64,000 bases of DNA from Bradyrhizobium uaiense (GCF_010811875.1 NZ_VKHP01000007.1:1-64000); one strand, 5' to 3'. Shown: positions 1 through 8,345, numbered from the stretch's first letter. Numbers and translations: made by a program. The notes: generated by a model from the letters alone, not told the origin.

Positions 1-34
1 GGCCGGGAGCGACACCGCTCCCGGCCTTTTTATT
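1..34 (+). terminator. Intrinsic terminator of a gene left of the window
   Basis: An 11-bp perfect GC-rich stem (GGCCGGGAGCG / CGCTCCCGGCC) closes on an ACAC loop and is followed at once by TTTTTATT on the plus strand. This is a canonical rho-independent terminator for a plus-strand gene whose body lies before base 1. Confidence 0.85.
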
Positions 35-93
35 GTCGCGCGCAAGAGTGCGATGATGTTAGGTCGAATCGATCCGACGGCGAACTCGCTGCA

Positions 94-330
94 CCTCTCC
101 CGCTTGCGGGCAGGGCAATCGCATATGCAAAGTTCGGTGTCGTCCCGGCGTAGGCCGGGATCCATAACCACAGGGCCTTGTTGTTGAACAAGGCTGTGGC
201 CCCAGCTCGCTTTTATCACCACGCCCTGTGGTTATGGATCCCGGATCTGCGCTCCGCTTCGCTGCGCTTGTCCGGGACGACGAAGTTCTTTTGCCATATG
301 CGATTGCCCTCCCCCGCAAGCGGGAGAGGG
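94..330. repeat. Large nested palindromic repeat, copy 1 of the CCATAACC family
   Basis: The two halves of this 237-bp stretch are inverted copies of each other. The outer arms (about 94-150 and 272-330) share the blocks CTCCCGCTTGCGGG, GGGCAATCGCATATG and TCGTCCCGG in reverse complement with a few indels. The inner arms carry CCATAACCACAGGG (172-185 region) against its complement near 226-240. The core is related to the repeats at 5560-5683 and 53108-53233, which lack the outer arms. It lies between the terminator at 1-34 and the 3' end of the HxlR gene. I see no gene in 1-376. Confidence 0.8.
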
Positions 331-376
331 AACGAAATTCCGATGCTGTTGCTGCTTAACCTGATCTCGTCGTGCC

Positions 377-754
377 TTACGCCGCGCGCTTCTTCTTCAC
401 AACGACCTCCGGCGCCGGCGCGCAGGACAGGCGCTCCTGATGGCCCTCGCCCCAGGCTTTCAGGATATCGATCACCGGACGCAGGCTCTCGCCGAGTTCG
501 GACAGCGTGTATTCGACCCGCGGCGGCACTTCGGCATAGACCTTGCGGATCACGAGGCCGTCGTCCTCGAGCGCGCGCAGCTGCTTGGTCAGCATGCGCT
601 GGGTGATGCCGGGCATCCGCCGCCGCAGCTCGCCGAAGCGCTGGGTGCCGGCCTGCAAATGATACAGGATCACGCCCTTCCATTTGCCGTCGATCAGGTC
701 GAGCGCCGCCTCGACCGCGCAGCCCGGCCGGCGCGCAAAATTCTTCCGTTTCAT
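377..754 (-). CDS. HxlR-family transcriptional regulator
   Basis: This 125-residue protein has the HxlR/MarR-like winged-helix layout: an N-terminal Cys (C12) in the GCAVEAALDLIDGKWKG segment, then the recognition region RFGELRRRMPGITQRMLTKQLRALEDDGLV and the wing VPPRVEYTLSELG. HxlR proteins typically sense electrophiles or redox state through that Cys and control an adjacent oxidoreductase. It is divergent from the alcohol dehydrogenase at 873, which is the usual arrangement for a regulator and its target. The C-terminal VVKKKRAA tail is basic. The family call is firm; the inducer is unknown. Confidence 0.9.
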   Translation of the reverse strand: MKRKNFARRPGCAVEAALDLIDGKWKGVILYHLQAGTQRFGELRRRMPGITQRMLTKQLRALEDDGLVIRKVYAEVPPRVEYTLSELGESLRPVIDILKAWGEGHQERLSCAPAPEVVVKKKRAA

Positions 755-872
755 CTGCTATTTTCCCAATAGTATACAAACAGGGACTAGTTCCCCGATT
801 TTACAGTACTTGCCAAAAGGACGCCAGCGCGACAGGTAACACGGCAGGCAATCGCCCACCATGGAGACCAAC
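755..872. promoter_or_regulatory. Divergent regulatory region, HxlR gene / alcohol dehydrogenase
   Basis: This AT-richer 118-bp gap between two divergent genes holds GTATAC (about 772-777) and GGGACTAGTTCCC (783-795, near-perfect dyad). The flanking triplets AGTA and TACT also face each other at about 770 and 806. These are plausible HxlR operator elements. No convincing -35/-10 pair was found, so the promoter positions are left open. Confidence 0.45.
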
Positions 873-1886
873 ATGAAGGCCGTCGGATACCAGAAGTCGC
901 TGCCGATCGAGGCGGCGGAGTCGCTCGTCGATTTCGAGATCGCCAAGCCCGAGCCGAAGGGGCGCGACATCCGCGTCGCGGTGAAGGCCATCTCGGCCAA
1001 CCCGGTCGACTACAAGGTGCGCAAGCGCGCGGCACCGACCGACGGCAGCTACAAGATCCTCGGCTTCGATGCGGCCGGCGTGGTCGATGCGGTCGGGCCC
1101 GACGTGTCGCTGTTCAAGCCCGGCGATGAAGTGTTCTACGCCGGCTCGATCCAGCGCCAGGGCACCAATTCGGAATTTCATCTGGTCGACGAGCGCATCG
1201 TCGGCAACAAGCCGGCATCGCTGTCCTTCGCGCAGGCCGCCGCCCTGCCCCTGACCTCGATCACCGCTTGGGAGCTGCTGTTCGACCGGCTCGGTGCGGT
1301 GCCGGGCAAGAGCCTCGATCCGCGCACGCTCTTGATCACCGGTGGCGCCGGCGGCGTCGGCTCGATCCTGATCCAGCTTGCACGCCGCCTCACCGGGCTG
1401 ACGGTGGTTGCGACTGCGACGCGACCGGAGTCAGCGAAATGGTGTCTCGATCTCGGCGCGCATGCGGTGATCGACCACTCGCAACCGATGAAGGAGCAGA
1501 TCGAAAAACTGAAGCTGCCGCCCGTCGGACTGGTTGCCAGCCTCACCTTCACCGAGCAGCACTACAAGTCGATCGCCGATTTCATCGCGCCGCAAGGCAA
1601 GTTCGGCCTGATCGACGATCCCGCCGAATTCAACGTCGCCGTATTCAAGGGCAAGGCGGTCTCGGTGCATTGGGAATCGATGTTCACGCGCTCCTCATTC
1701 CAGACGCCTGACATGATCGCGCAGCATCACCTGCTCAACGACGTTGCCGATTTGATCGACAAGGGCGTTCTGCGCACCACGCTCGACCAGACCTTCGGCA
1801 CCATCAACGCCGCCAACCTCAAGCGCGCCCACGCCTTGCTGGAGAGTGGCAAGTCACGCGGCAAGATCGTGCTGGAAGGCTGGTAG
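873..1886 (+). CDS. Zinc-binding-type alcohol dehydrogenase / NADPH:quinone reductase family protein
   Basis: A medium-chain dehydrogenase/reductase of 337 residues. The N-terminal GroES-like part contains VAVKAISANPVDYKVR and GFDAAGVVDAVG. The Rossmann part contains the nucleotide-binding LLITGGAGGVGSILIQLARR. The Cys/His ligands of the zinc alcohol dehydrogenases are not evident, so it fits the zinc-free quinone-reductase-like branch that reduces enals, enones or quinones with NADPH. The ATG at 873 is preferred over the in-frame ATG at 861 because GGAG at 864-867 is then correctly spaced. It is divergent from the HxlR gene, which probably controls it. Confidence 0.85.
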   Translation: MKAVGYQKSLPIEAAESLVDFEIAKPEPKGRDIRVAVKAISANPVDYKVRKRAAPTDGSYKILGFDAAGVVDAVGPDVSLFKPGDEVFYAGSIQRQGTNSEFHLVDERIVGNKPASLSFAQAAALPLTSITAWELLFDRLGAVPGKSLDPRTLLITGGAGGVGSILIQLARRLTGLTVVATATRPESAKWCLDLGAHAVIDHSQPMKEQIEKLKLPPVGLVASLTFTEQHYKSIADFIAPQGKFGLIDDPAEFNVAVFKGKAVSVHWESMFTRSSFQTPDMIAQHHLLNDVADLIDKGVLRTTLDQTFGTINAANLKRAHALLESGKSRGKIVLEGW

Positions 1887-1904
1887 GACGATTAGCGCAA
1901 AGGC

Positions 1905-1984
1905 GTAGGGTGGATTAGCCGAAGGCGTAATCCACCGCGTCACGCTCCGAGAACGGCGGGTTACGCTGCGCTAACCCGCCCTAC
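1905..1984. repeat. Palindromic intergenic repeat, GTAGGGTGGATTA type
   Basis: The 80-bp element begins GTAGGGTGGATTA and ends TAACCCGCCCTAC. It contains two internal hairpins: GGTGGATTA with TAATCCACC, and GGCGGGTTA with TAACCCGCC. It lies 18 bases after the dehydrogenase stop codon and may form its 3' end. It looks like a dispersed REP-type unit; I see only this one copy of the subtype here. Confidence 0.65.
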
Positions 1985-2129
1985 ATGACTTCCCCACAGG
2001 CCGGCTCGCGGCTTTTGCCAAAACCGCCGGCGCCTGTATGATTTGCGCAACGATCACCCCGCCTTCAATCCGGCCGACGCAAGACGCAGCTGGAACGGTG
2101 GTGACGCCCACGGGGATGGGAGGAAACCG

Positions 2130-3209
2130 ATGAGTTTGCTCACGGCCGATCCGTCGCGGATCGATCCGGAGTGGATGACGCAGGCGCTGCGCGCAGCCGG
2201 TGTGATCGATCAGGCCAGGGTCATCGATCTCGCCTGCAAGCCGGTCGGCAACGGCCTCGTCGGCGACAGCTATCGATTTCGCCTGAGCTATGACGGCAAC
2301 GAGCCGAATGCGCCCTTAAGCGTCGTCGGCAAATTCCCGGCCGCAGATCCCGACAGCCGCCGTTCCGGTTCCGCGCACACGCTTTACGTTCGCGAGGTCG
2401 CGTTCTATCGCGAGCTGGCCGCGACCGTCGCCATTCATACCCCGCGGCCGATCCTCGCCGAAATCGATCCGGCCACCGACGACTTCACGCTGATCCTGGA
2501 GGACCTGGCCCCCGCCCGCCCGGGCGACCAGCTCGCCGGATGTTCGATCGCAGACTGCCTGACAGCAATGACCGAGGCCGCCGCGCTGCATGCACCGCGA
2601 TGGAGCGACCCGACGCTCGATGCCGTGCAATGCTTCGTGGTCGCGGCCGGCCGGCGCAGAGACCTTCGCGCGGTGTTGCCCGGCATTATCGGTCACTACA
2701 AGGAGCGATATCGTGGCGTCATCGAGCCGGAATTCCTTGATTTGATCGACCGGCTGCCGGACACGATCCCGCGCTACCAGTCCGATCGAACGGTGCCGCG
2801 AACCCTGCAGCATGCGGACTTCCGGCTCGACAACATCCTGTTCGACGTGCGCGGCAACACTCGTCCGATGGCGACGCTGGATTGGCAGACACTGACGGTG
2901 GGACCCGGCATCGTCGACGTCGCCTACTTCCTGTCGGCCGGCATCGACCCAATCGAGCGGCGGCGTCATGAAGCCGAATTGGTGCGGTTCTATCATTCCG
3001 AGCTGGTCCGGCGCGGCGTGCGGGACTATGGCTGGGATCAATGCTGGCGGGATTACCGGCGCTACACGCTGCATGGCATCATGATGGGCGTGGTCTCGGC
3101 GCTCAGCGTGCAGCGCTCAGAGCGCGGCGACGCGCTGTTCCTGAAGATGACCCGCGGCGCCTGCGCGCAAGCCCTCGACCACGACAGTTTTTCATACTGG
3201 CAGGACTAA
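2130..3209 (+). CDS. Phosphotransferase of the aminoglycoside/EcKinase-like family
   Basis: A 359-residue protein with the APH/choline-kinase fold signature: the catalytic Brenner motif in LQHADFRLDNILFD, and the metal-binding Asp in MATLDWQTLTVGPG. The N-terminal lobe includes VGKFPAADPDSR, the likely ATP Lys, and LILEDLAPARPGDQ. Proteins of this type phosphorylate small hydroxylated compounds, including sterols and hydroxyacyl-CoA, and many are not resistance enzymes. The ATG at 2130 has GGGAGG six bases upstream; in-frame codons from 2043 look non-coding. The next gene begins 32 bases downstream, so the two are probably co-transcribed. The substrate is unknown. Confidence 0.8.
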   Translation: MSLLTADPSRIDPEWMTQALRAAGVIDQARVIDLACKPVGNGLVGDSYRFRLSYDGNEPNAPLSVVGKFPAADPDSRRSGSAHTLYVREVAFYRELAATVAIHTPRPILAEIDPATDDFTLILEDLAPARPGDQLAGCSIADCLTAMTEAAALHAPRWSDPTLDAVQCFVVAAGRRRDLRAVLPGIIGHYKERYRGVIEPEFLDLIDRLPDTIPRYQSDRTVPRTLQHADFRLDNILFDVRGNTRPMATLDWQTLTVGPGIVDVAYFLSAGIDPIERRRHEAELVRFYHSELVRRGVRDYGWDQCWRDYRRYTLHGIMMGVVSALSVQRSERGDALFLKMTRGACAQALDHDSFSYWQD

Positions 3210-3241
3210 CGCTGTTTCGCGCGAATTCGAAAGGGATCGGC

Positions 3242-4369
3242 GTGCTCAACAAACTGGACGACTTCCCCATCCACCAGACGCCCGAGCCGATCGCGGTTCC
3301 CTCGACCAGCGACCGCAACGTCTATGATCGAACCTGGTTCAATGGCTACACCGCCGACGGCGCGTATTATTTCGGCATCGGCATTGCGATCTACCCGCAC
3401 CGCAAGATCCTCGACTGCGCGTTCAGCGTCGTCGAGCGCGGCGGACGCCAGCACTGCTTCTACGGTTCGCGGCGGGCACCGATCGAACGTACCGAGATGC
3501 AGGTCGGTCCGTTCCGGCTCGAGGTGCTCGAACCGATGCTGCGGACGCGCGTCGTGCTCGACGACAACGCAACCGGCCTCGCCTGCGACCTGACCTTCTC
3601 GGCGCGCACGGCCGCGATCCAGGAAGCGCGCCAGACGCTTTGGTCCGGCGACCGCCGCGCGATGGATTCGACCCGGTTCGACCAGTTCGGCCGCTGGAGC
3701 GGCGTCATCCACCACCCCGATGGCGGGATCAAGGTCGACGATCGCACCTGCTACGGCACCAAGGATCGTTCCTGGGGCGTTCGTAACGTCGGCGAACGCG
3801 ACGTCGGAGGCGCGCCGATGCCGCCGCCGAGCGTGTTCTTCCTCTGGGCGCCGCTGGTTTGGGACGACCACATCTCGCACGCGATCTTCTTCGACGGCAC
3901 GCAGGGCGAGGCGCTGGTCCGCGAGGGCATCACCGCGCCGCTCTACCGAAGCGAGGCCGAGATCCCCGGCGTCGTCGACGGGCTCGACCGCCGCATGGCG
4001 ACGGCGCGGCATCGCGTGACCTATGTGCCGAACACGCGGCTTGCGCAGTCAGCCGAGATCGACCTGGTCGATATCGACGGCCACACCACGACTATCGCGC
4101 TCGACCCGATCCTCAAATTCCAGATGAAGGGCCTCGGCTACGGCCATCCGCAATGGGGCCAGGGCATGTGGAAGGGCGAGCTCGAGATCGGCGGCGAGTC
4201 GTTCGATCCCTTGACGCTCGACCCGCTGGCCCGCGAGAACGTGCACGTGCAGCAAGTGGTACGCGCCCGCCAGGGCAGCCAGACGGGAATCGGCGTGCTG
4301 GAGCAGATATGCTTCGGCCCCTACCGTCCCGCCGGGTTCGGTGAGTTTCTCGACGGCGCCAAAGCTTAG
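3242..4369 (+). CDS. Protein of unknown function, paired with phosphotransferase
   Basis: A 375-residue soluble protein that I do not recognise with confidence. It is rich in beta-type segments (FNGYTADGAYYFGIGIAIYP, DCAFSVVERGGRQHCFYGSR, SWGVRNVGERDVGG, FLWAPLVWDDHISHAIFFD). That layout is reminiscent of AttH/carotenoid-hydratase-like lipocalin folds and of DUF7064-type proteins found in steroid and terpenoid gene groups; this is a weak fold guess. The start is placed at GTG 3242 because AAGGGA precedes it and the upstream codons overlap the phosphotransferase gene in another frame. The stop overlaps the stop of the convergent gene at 4366 by two bases. Confidence 0.65.
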   Translation: MLNKLDDFPIHQTPEPIAVPSTSDRNVYDRTWFNGYTADGAYYFGIGIAIYPHRKILDCAFSVVERGGRQHCFYGSRRAPIERTEMQVGPFRLEVLEPMLRTRVVLDDNATGLACDLTFSARTAAIQEARQTLWSGDRRAMDSTRFDQFGRWSGVIHHPDGGIKVDDRTCYGTKDRSWGVRNVGERDVGGAPMPPPSVFFLWAPLVWDDHISHAIFFDGTQGEALVREGITAPLYRSEAEIPGVVDGLDRRMATARHRVTYVPNTRLAQSAEIDLVDIDGHTTTIALDPILKFQMKGLGYGHPQWGQGMWKGELEIGGESFDPLTLDPLARENVHVQQVVRARQGSQTGIGVLEQICFGPYRPAGFGEFLDGAKA

Positions 4370-4662
4370 CTCGGCGGCACGCCTTCGACGAAGATCAAGC
4401 GGCGGTCGAGCGCGGTCCGCCGATGTTTGAGCGCTTCGGCATATTCCGGCGACGCGTACCACTCGCGCAGCCGCGCCATCGACGGAAATTCGACGACGAT
4501 GATGTTCCTCGGCGGCGGTCCGCCTTCAACCGCTTCCGCGGCGCCGCCGCGCACCAGATAGCGTCCGCCATACTGCGCGATCGCCTTGGCAGCGATGGTG
4601 CGATAGGCCTCGAAGCCGGCGGCATCCTTCACGTCGACCTCGGAAATCACATAGGCTGACAT
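4366..4662 (-). CDS. DUF1330 domain protein
   Basis: A 98-residue protein with the DUF1330 (dimeric alpha/beta-barrel) pattern: MSAYVISEVDVKD, FEAYRTIAAKAIAQYGGRYLVRGG, then IIVVEFPSMARLREWYASPEYAEALKHR. Members are small ferredoxin-like dimers of uncertain function that often accompany oxidoreductases. It lies 9 bases downstream of the SDR gene on the same strand, so the two probably share a transcript. It is convergent with, and overlaps by a few bases, the unknown gene ending at 4369. Confidence 0.85.
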   Translation of the reverse strand: MSAYVISEVDVKDAAGFEAYRTIAAKAIAQYGGRYLVRGGAAEAVEGGPPPRNIIVVEFPSMARLREWYASPEYAEALKHRRTALDRRLIFVEGVPPS

Positions 4663-4671
4663 GGTCGCGCC

Positions 4672-5466
4672 TCACGCGATCGTATTGACGATGCCGCCCT
4701 CGGCCCGCAGCGCGGCGCCATTGGTCGCCGATGCCTGCCTGGAGCAGACATAGACCACGAGGTTGGCGATCTCCTCCGTGCTGGCAAAGCGCTGCAACAG
4801 CGAGGTCGGGCGGTGCTGCTTGACGAAATTGGAGGCCGCCTCCTCGACCGACTGGCCGTTCTGCTTGGCGAGATCCTTGACGAAAGTCTCGACGCCTTCG
4901 GACATGGTCGGTCCGGGCAGCACGGAATTGACGGTCACGGCGGTGCCCTTGGTCAGCTCTGCAAGCCCGCGTGCAATCGCAAGCTGCGCGGTCTTGGTCG
5001 TGCCGTAATGGATCATCTCGGTCGGGATGTTGAGGCCTGACTCCGAAGAGATGAAGACGATGCGGCCCCAGTTGCGCTTCAACATGCCCTGCATGTAGCC
5101 CCGCGACAGCCGCACACCCGACATCACGTTGACCTCGAAGAAGCGGCTCCAGTCCTCGTCGGGAATGTCGAAGAAGCCCTTCGGCTCGAAGATGCCGGCA
5201 TTGTTGACGAGGATGTCGACCTCGGGCAGCGCCGCAAGCAGCGCCTTGCATCCCTCCGCGGTCGAGACGTCGGCCGCGATGCCGCGGACCTTCGCGCCGG
5301 GTACCGCCTTCACGATCGCGGCCACCGCCGCATCGACCTTGGCCTGACCGCGGCCATTGACGACGACCTCCGCGCCGGTTCCGGCCAACCCCTTTGCAAT
5401 GGCGTTGCCGATGCCCGCGGTCGAGCCGGTCACCAGCGCGGTCTTTCCGGAAAGGTCGATTTTCAT
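4672..5466 (-). CDS. SDR-family NAD(P)-dependent oxidoreductase
   Basis: A classical short-chain dehydrogenase of 264 residues. It has the cofactor motif VTGSTAGIG (about 14-22), the NNAG strand end, the catalytic Ser in FISSESG, and the YGTTK catalytic Tyr/Lys pair. The C-terminus GGIVNTIA follows an AALRAEGG segment, as in beta-ketoacyl-ACP-reductase-like SDRs. GGAGATGACAG precedes the ATG. It forms a two-gene unit with the DUF1330 gene. The substrate cannot be told from sequence. Confidence 0.88.
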   Translation of the reverse strand: MKIDLSGKTALVTGSTAGIGNAIAKGLAGTGAEVVVNGRGQAKVDAAVAAIVKAVPGAKVRGIAADVSTAEGCKALLAALPEVDILVNNAGIFEPKGFFDIPDEDWSRFFEVNVMSGVRLSRGYMQGMLKRNWGRIVFISSESGLNIPTEMIHYGTTKTAQLAIARGLAELTKGTAVTVNSVLPGPTMSEGVETFVKDLAKQNGQSVEEAASNFVKQHRPTSLLQRFASTEEIANLVVYVCSRQASATNGAALRAEGGIVNTIA

Positions 5467-5559
5467 CTGTCATCTCCATTGATGTCGATGGACATATCGG
5501 GCGCGGCATGAGGCACCGCAATTGCATCTCACCGACGCGTGAGGAAGTAGAAGACATCT

Positions 5560-5683
5560 CGTCGTCCTGGCGAAAGCCAGGACCCATAACCACAAGCCTG
5601 CATTGTTGCGCGACGGCGTGGCCACCAGCCATCGCGACAACATCTGGTTGGGGTTATGGGTCCTGGCTTTCGCCAGGACGACG
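5560..5683. repeat. Palindromic repeat, copy 2 of the CCATAACC family
   Basis: Two perfect 32-nt inverted arms (5560-5591 and 5652-5683) flank a 60-nt spacer. The arms start CGTCGTCCTGG, contain the inner hairpin CTGGCGAAAGCCAG, and end CCATAACC. The spacer keeps a GTGGCCA block also present in the copies at 94-330 and 53108-53233. It sits between the SDR gene and the end of the ribosomal cluster. Confidence 0.85.
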
Positions 5684-5713
5684 ACGGGGATAGAGCGACG
5701 CCACCAATAAACA

Positions 5714-5739
5714 AAAACGGCGCCCGAAGGCGCCGTTTT
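5714..5739 (-). terminator. Intrinsic terminator ending the ribosomal super-operon
   Basis: A perfect 11-bp stem AAAACGGCGCC / GGCGCCGTTTT closes on a four-base loop (TTCG on the minus strand). On the minus strand it is followed by TTTTTGTTTATT. It lies 48 bases after the rplQ stop and should end the rpsM-rplQ transcript. Confidence 0.9.
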
Positions 5740-5787
5740 CAAAACCTGGGATCGAGAGCAGCCTAAGGCCTCCTCGACGAGACCGGC

Positions 5788-6204
5788 TTACGCCGCCTCG
5801 GCTTCACCGCCCTGGGTCGGACCGGAGTCCTGGCCCTTGGCGTCGACGTCGCGGTCGACGAACTCGATCACGGCCATCGCCGCGTTGTCGCCGTAGCGGA
5901 AGCCGGCCTTGATGATGCGGGTGTAGCCGCCCTGGCGGTCCTTGTAGCGGGTCGCCAGCGTGTCGAACAGCTTCTTGACCTGGTCGAGGTCGCGCAGCTC
6001 CGAGATCGCCTGGCGGCGCAGCGACAGCCCGCCCTTCTTGCCGAGGGTGACGAGCTTCTCGACGATCGGCCGCAGCTCCTTGGCCTTCGGCAGCGTGGTG
6101 ACGATCTGCTCGTGCTTGATCAGCGCGGCCGCCATGTTGGCGAACATCGCACGCCGGTGCTCGGCGGTGCGGTTGAGCTTCCGATGAACCTTGCCGTGAC
6201 GCAT
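5788..6204 (-). CDS. rplQ: 50S ribosomal protein L17
   Basis: Complete L17 of 138 residues, starting [13 protein letters not shown] with [21 protein letters not shown], the conserved 23S-binding core near the exit tunnel. The C-terminus is extended with the acidic/Ala segment [13 protein letters not shown], common in alphaproteobacteria. It is the last gene of the alpha-operon block, 120 bases after rpoA with a hairpin between, so its level may be set separately from rpoA. Confidence 0.97.
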   Translation of the reverse strand: MRHGKVHRKLNRTAEHRRAMFANMAAALIKHEQIVTTLPKAKELRPIVEKLVTLGKKGGLSLRRQAISELRDLDQVKKLFDTLATRYKDRQGGYTRIIKAGFRYGDNAAMAVIEFVDRDVDAKGQDSGPTQGGEAEAA

Positions 6205-6278
6205 TGACTTCTTCCTTCTTCAATTCTGTCGCGGTGGTTCAGCGACAAGTGCAGGTGGGCATCCTGCGTTCGCCCATC

Positions 6279-6310
6279 AAAAAATCGTGGCCGGAAAGAT
6301 TCCGGCCACG
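6279..6310 (-). terminator. Terminator-like hairpin between rpoA and rplQ
   Basis: An 11-bp perfect stem (CGTGGCCGGAA / TTCCGGCCACG, 6286-6310) with a three-base loop is followed on the minus strand by ATTTTTTGATG. The structure fits an intrinsic terminator. As rplQ lies downstream, it probably acts as a partial terminator or 3'-end stabiliser. Confidence 0.7.
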
Positions 6311-6324
6311 ACGGTGAAAAGGGA

Positions 6325-7344
6325 TCAGTAGTGATCCTCGAAGCGCTTGGCGAGCTCGTCGATGTTCTCCGGCGGCCAGCCCGGCACTTCCATGCCGAGG
6401 TGCAGACCCATCTGGGCCAGCACTTCCTTGATCTCGTTCAGCGACTTGCGGCCGAAGTTCGGGGTGCGGAGCATTTCCGCTTCCGACTTCTGCACGAGGT
6501 CGCCGATGTAGACGATGTTGTCGTTCTTCAGGCAGTTTGCCGAACGCACCGACAGCTCGAGCTCGTCGACCTTCTTGAGGAACGCCGGGTTGAACGCGAG
6601 ATCGGGGATGATCTCCTGCGTGACTTCCTTGCGCGGCTCTTCGAAGTTGACGAACACGTTGAGCTGATCCTGCAGGATGCGCGCAGCGTAAGCCACCGCG
6701 TCCTCCGGCGTGATCGCGCCGTTGGTCTCGATCGTCATGGTCAGCTTGTCGTAGTCGAGGATCTGGCCCTCACGGGTGTTCTCGACCTTGTAGGAGACCT
6801 TGCGGACCGGCGAGAACAGGCTGTCGACCGGGATCAGGCCGATCGGCGCATCCTCGGGACGGTTGCGCTCGGCCGCGACATAGCCCTTGCCGGTCGTGAC
6901 CGTGAACTCCATGCGGATCTCGGCGCCGTCGTCCAGCGTGCAGAGCTGGAGGTCGGGGTTGAGCACGGTGACGTCGCCGACGGTCTGGATGTCGCCGGCG
7001 GTGACGGCACCCGGGCCCTGCTTCTTCACGACCATGCGCTTCGGGCCTTCGCCCTGCATCTTGATCGAGATGTCCTTGATGTTGAGGACGATGTCGGTGA
7101 CGTCTTCACGGACACCGGCGATCGAGGAGAACTCGTGCAGCACGCCGTCGATGTGCACCGACTGCACCGCTGCGCCCTGCAGCGAGGACAACAGGATGCG
7201 GCGCAGCGCGTTGCCGAGCGTCTGGCCGAAGCCGCGCTCGAGCGGCTCGGCGACGACGGTGGCGAACCGGCTCGCGTCCGAGCCCGGCGTGACCTGCAGC
7301 TTGTTCGGTCGAATGAGTTCTTGCCAATTTTTCTGGATCGTCAC
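6325..7344 (-). CDS. rpoA: DNA-directed RNA polymerase alpha subunit
   Basis: A 339-residue alpha subunit. The N-terminal dimerisation domain has [27 protein letters not shown]. The C-terminal domain has [30 protein letters not shown] and [17 protein letters not shown], the helix-hairpin-helix that binds UP elements and activators. It is full length, ending KRFEDHY. It follows rpsK by 127 bases in the alpha operon. Confidence 0.98.
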   Translation of the reverse strand: MTIQKNWQELIRPNKLQVTPGSDASRFATVVAEPLERGFGQTLGNALRRILLSSLQGAAVQSVHIDGVLHEFSSIAGVREDVTDIVLNIKDISIKMQGEGPKRMVVKKQGPGAVTAGDIQTVGDVTVLNPDLQLCTLDDGAEIRMEFTVTTGKGYVAAERNRPEDAPIGLIPVDSLFSPVRKVSYKVENTREGQILDYDKLTMTIETNGAITPEDAVAYAARILQDQLNVFVNFEEPRKEVTQEIIPDLAFNPAFLKKVDELELSVRSANCLKNDNIVYIGDLVQKSEAEMLRTPNFGRKSLNEIKEVLAQMGLHLGMEVPGWPPENIDELAKRFEDHY

Positions 7345-7471
7345 TTGTTCACCCTTTGCCGGTCGTTCAGGCCAGTCGAATGGCCAAACCTGGCGTTGGA
7401 GATCGCGGATCAGTCCGCGCGGTCAATTCCAAAAACGATCGCAGGGCGGCCAAGGCCGCCCGCGACTTAGA

Positions 7472-7861
7472 TCAAACGCGCCGACGCTTGCGCGGACGGC
7501 AGCCATTGTGCGGGATCGTGGTCACGTCGCGGATCGAGGTGACGGTGAAGCCCGCAGCCTGCAGCGCGCGGAGCGCCGACTCACGGCCCGAACCCGGGCC
7601 GGCCACTTCAACCTCCAGCGTGCGCATGCCGTGTTCCTGCGCCTTCTTGGAGACGTCTTCCGCCGCAACCTGCGCGGCATAAGGGGTCGACTTGCGCGAG
7701 CCCTTGAAACCCATGGTGCCGGCCGACGACCAGGCGATGGTGTTGCCCTGCGCGTCGGTGATGGTGATGGTCGTGTTGTTGAACGACGAATTCACGTGCG
7801 CGATGCCGGAGGCGATGTTCTTGCGTTCGCGGCGGCGTACGCGGGTGGCTTCCTTGCCCAT
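7472..7861 (-). CDS. rpsK: 30S ribosomal protein S11
   Basis: S11 of 129 residues with [20 protein letters not shown] and the invariant C-terminus [14 protein letters not shown]. The ATG at 7861 ([15 protein letters not shown]) is the family start; an in-frame upstream ATG at 7885 would add eight unconserved residues. It lies on the platform of the 30S subunit. A strong hairpin separates it from rpsM. Confidence 0.97.
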   Translation of the reverse strand: MGKEATRVRRRERKNIASGIAHVNSSFNNTTITITDAQGNTIAWSSAGTMGFKGSRKSTPYAAQVAAEDVSKKAQEHGMRTLEVEVAGPGSGRESALRALQAAGFTVTSIRDVTTIPHNGCRPRKRRRV

Positions 7862-7930
7862 TTCTAACCTTTCCTGTGATCTCAAACGCCGCCGTAGTGC
7901 CAGCGGCTACACCTCAAAACGCAAATGGCG

Positions 7931-7954
7931 AGCAGCGAATTTCGATTCGCTGCT
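7931..7954 (-). promoter_or_regulatory. Hairpin between rpsM and rpsK
   Basis: A perfect 10-bp stem AGCAGCGAAT / ATTCGCTGCT with a four-base loop lies in the 115-nt rpsM-rpsK gap. There is no U tract on the minus strand, so it is more likely an RNA processing or translational-control structure than a terminator. Its function is inferred from position only. Confidence 0.5.
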
Positions 7955-7976
7955 CCCCACCTGCAATTCGCAAAAC

Positions 7977-8345
7977 TTACTTCTTCTTGCCGGCGATCGC
8001 CTTGGCCGGCCCCTTGCGCGTACGCGCATTGGTGTGGGTGCGCTGACCGCGCACCGGCAGACCGCGACGATGACGCAGGCCGCGATAGCAGCCGAGGTCC
8101 ATCAGCCGCTTGATGTTGATGCCGACCTCACGACGGAGGTCGCCCTCGACCAGATAGTCACGGTCGATGACTTCGCGGATCTGCAGGACTTCCTGGTCGG
8201 TCAACTGGTTGACGCGACGGTCCGCGGGGATCTTGACCTTCTCGATGATGTCGGCCGCGTTCTTCTGGCCGATACCATGGATGTACTGAAGCGCGATCAG
8301 CACGCGCTTGTTGGTAGGAATGTTGACGCCGGCAATACGGGCCAC
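7977..8345 (-). CDS. rpsM: 30S ribosomal protein S13
   Basis: S13 of 122 residues: [26 protein letters not shown] with the helix-two-turn-helix, and the basic tail [23 protein letters not shown], which reaches the P-site tRNA. rpmJ, which lies before rpsM in many other bacteria, is absent. Its 191-nt upstream gap contains a candidate promoter. Confidence 0.97.
   Translation of the reverse strand: MARIAGVNIPTNKRVLIALQYIHGIGQKNAADIIEKVKIPADRRVNQLTDQEVLQIREVIDRDYLVEGDLRREVGINIKRLMDLGCYRGLRHRRGLPVRGQRTHTNARTRKGPAKAIAGKKK

Noticed and set aside
2130..3209. Aminoglycoside resistance kinase
   Set aside because: It shares only the general APH catalytic motifs; the context and length fit the broader EcKinase-like metabolic group.
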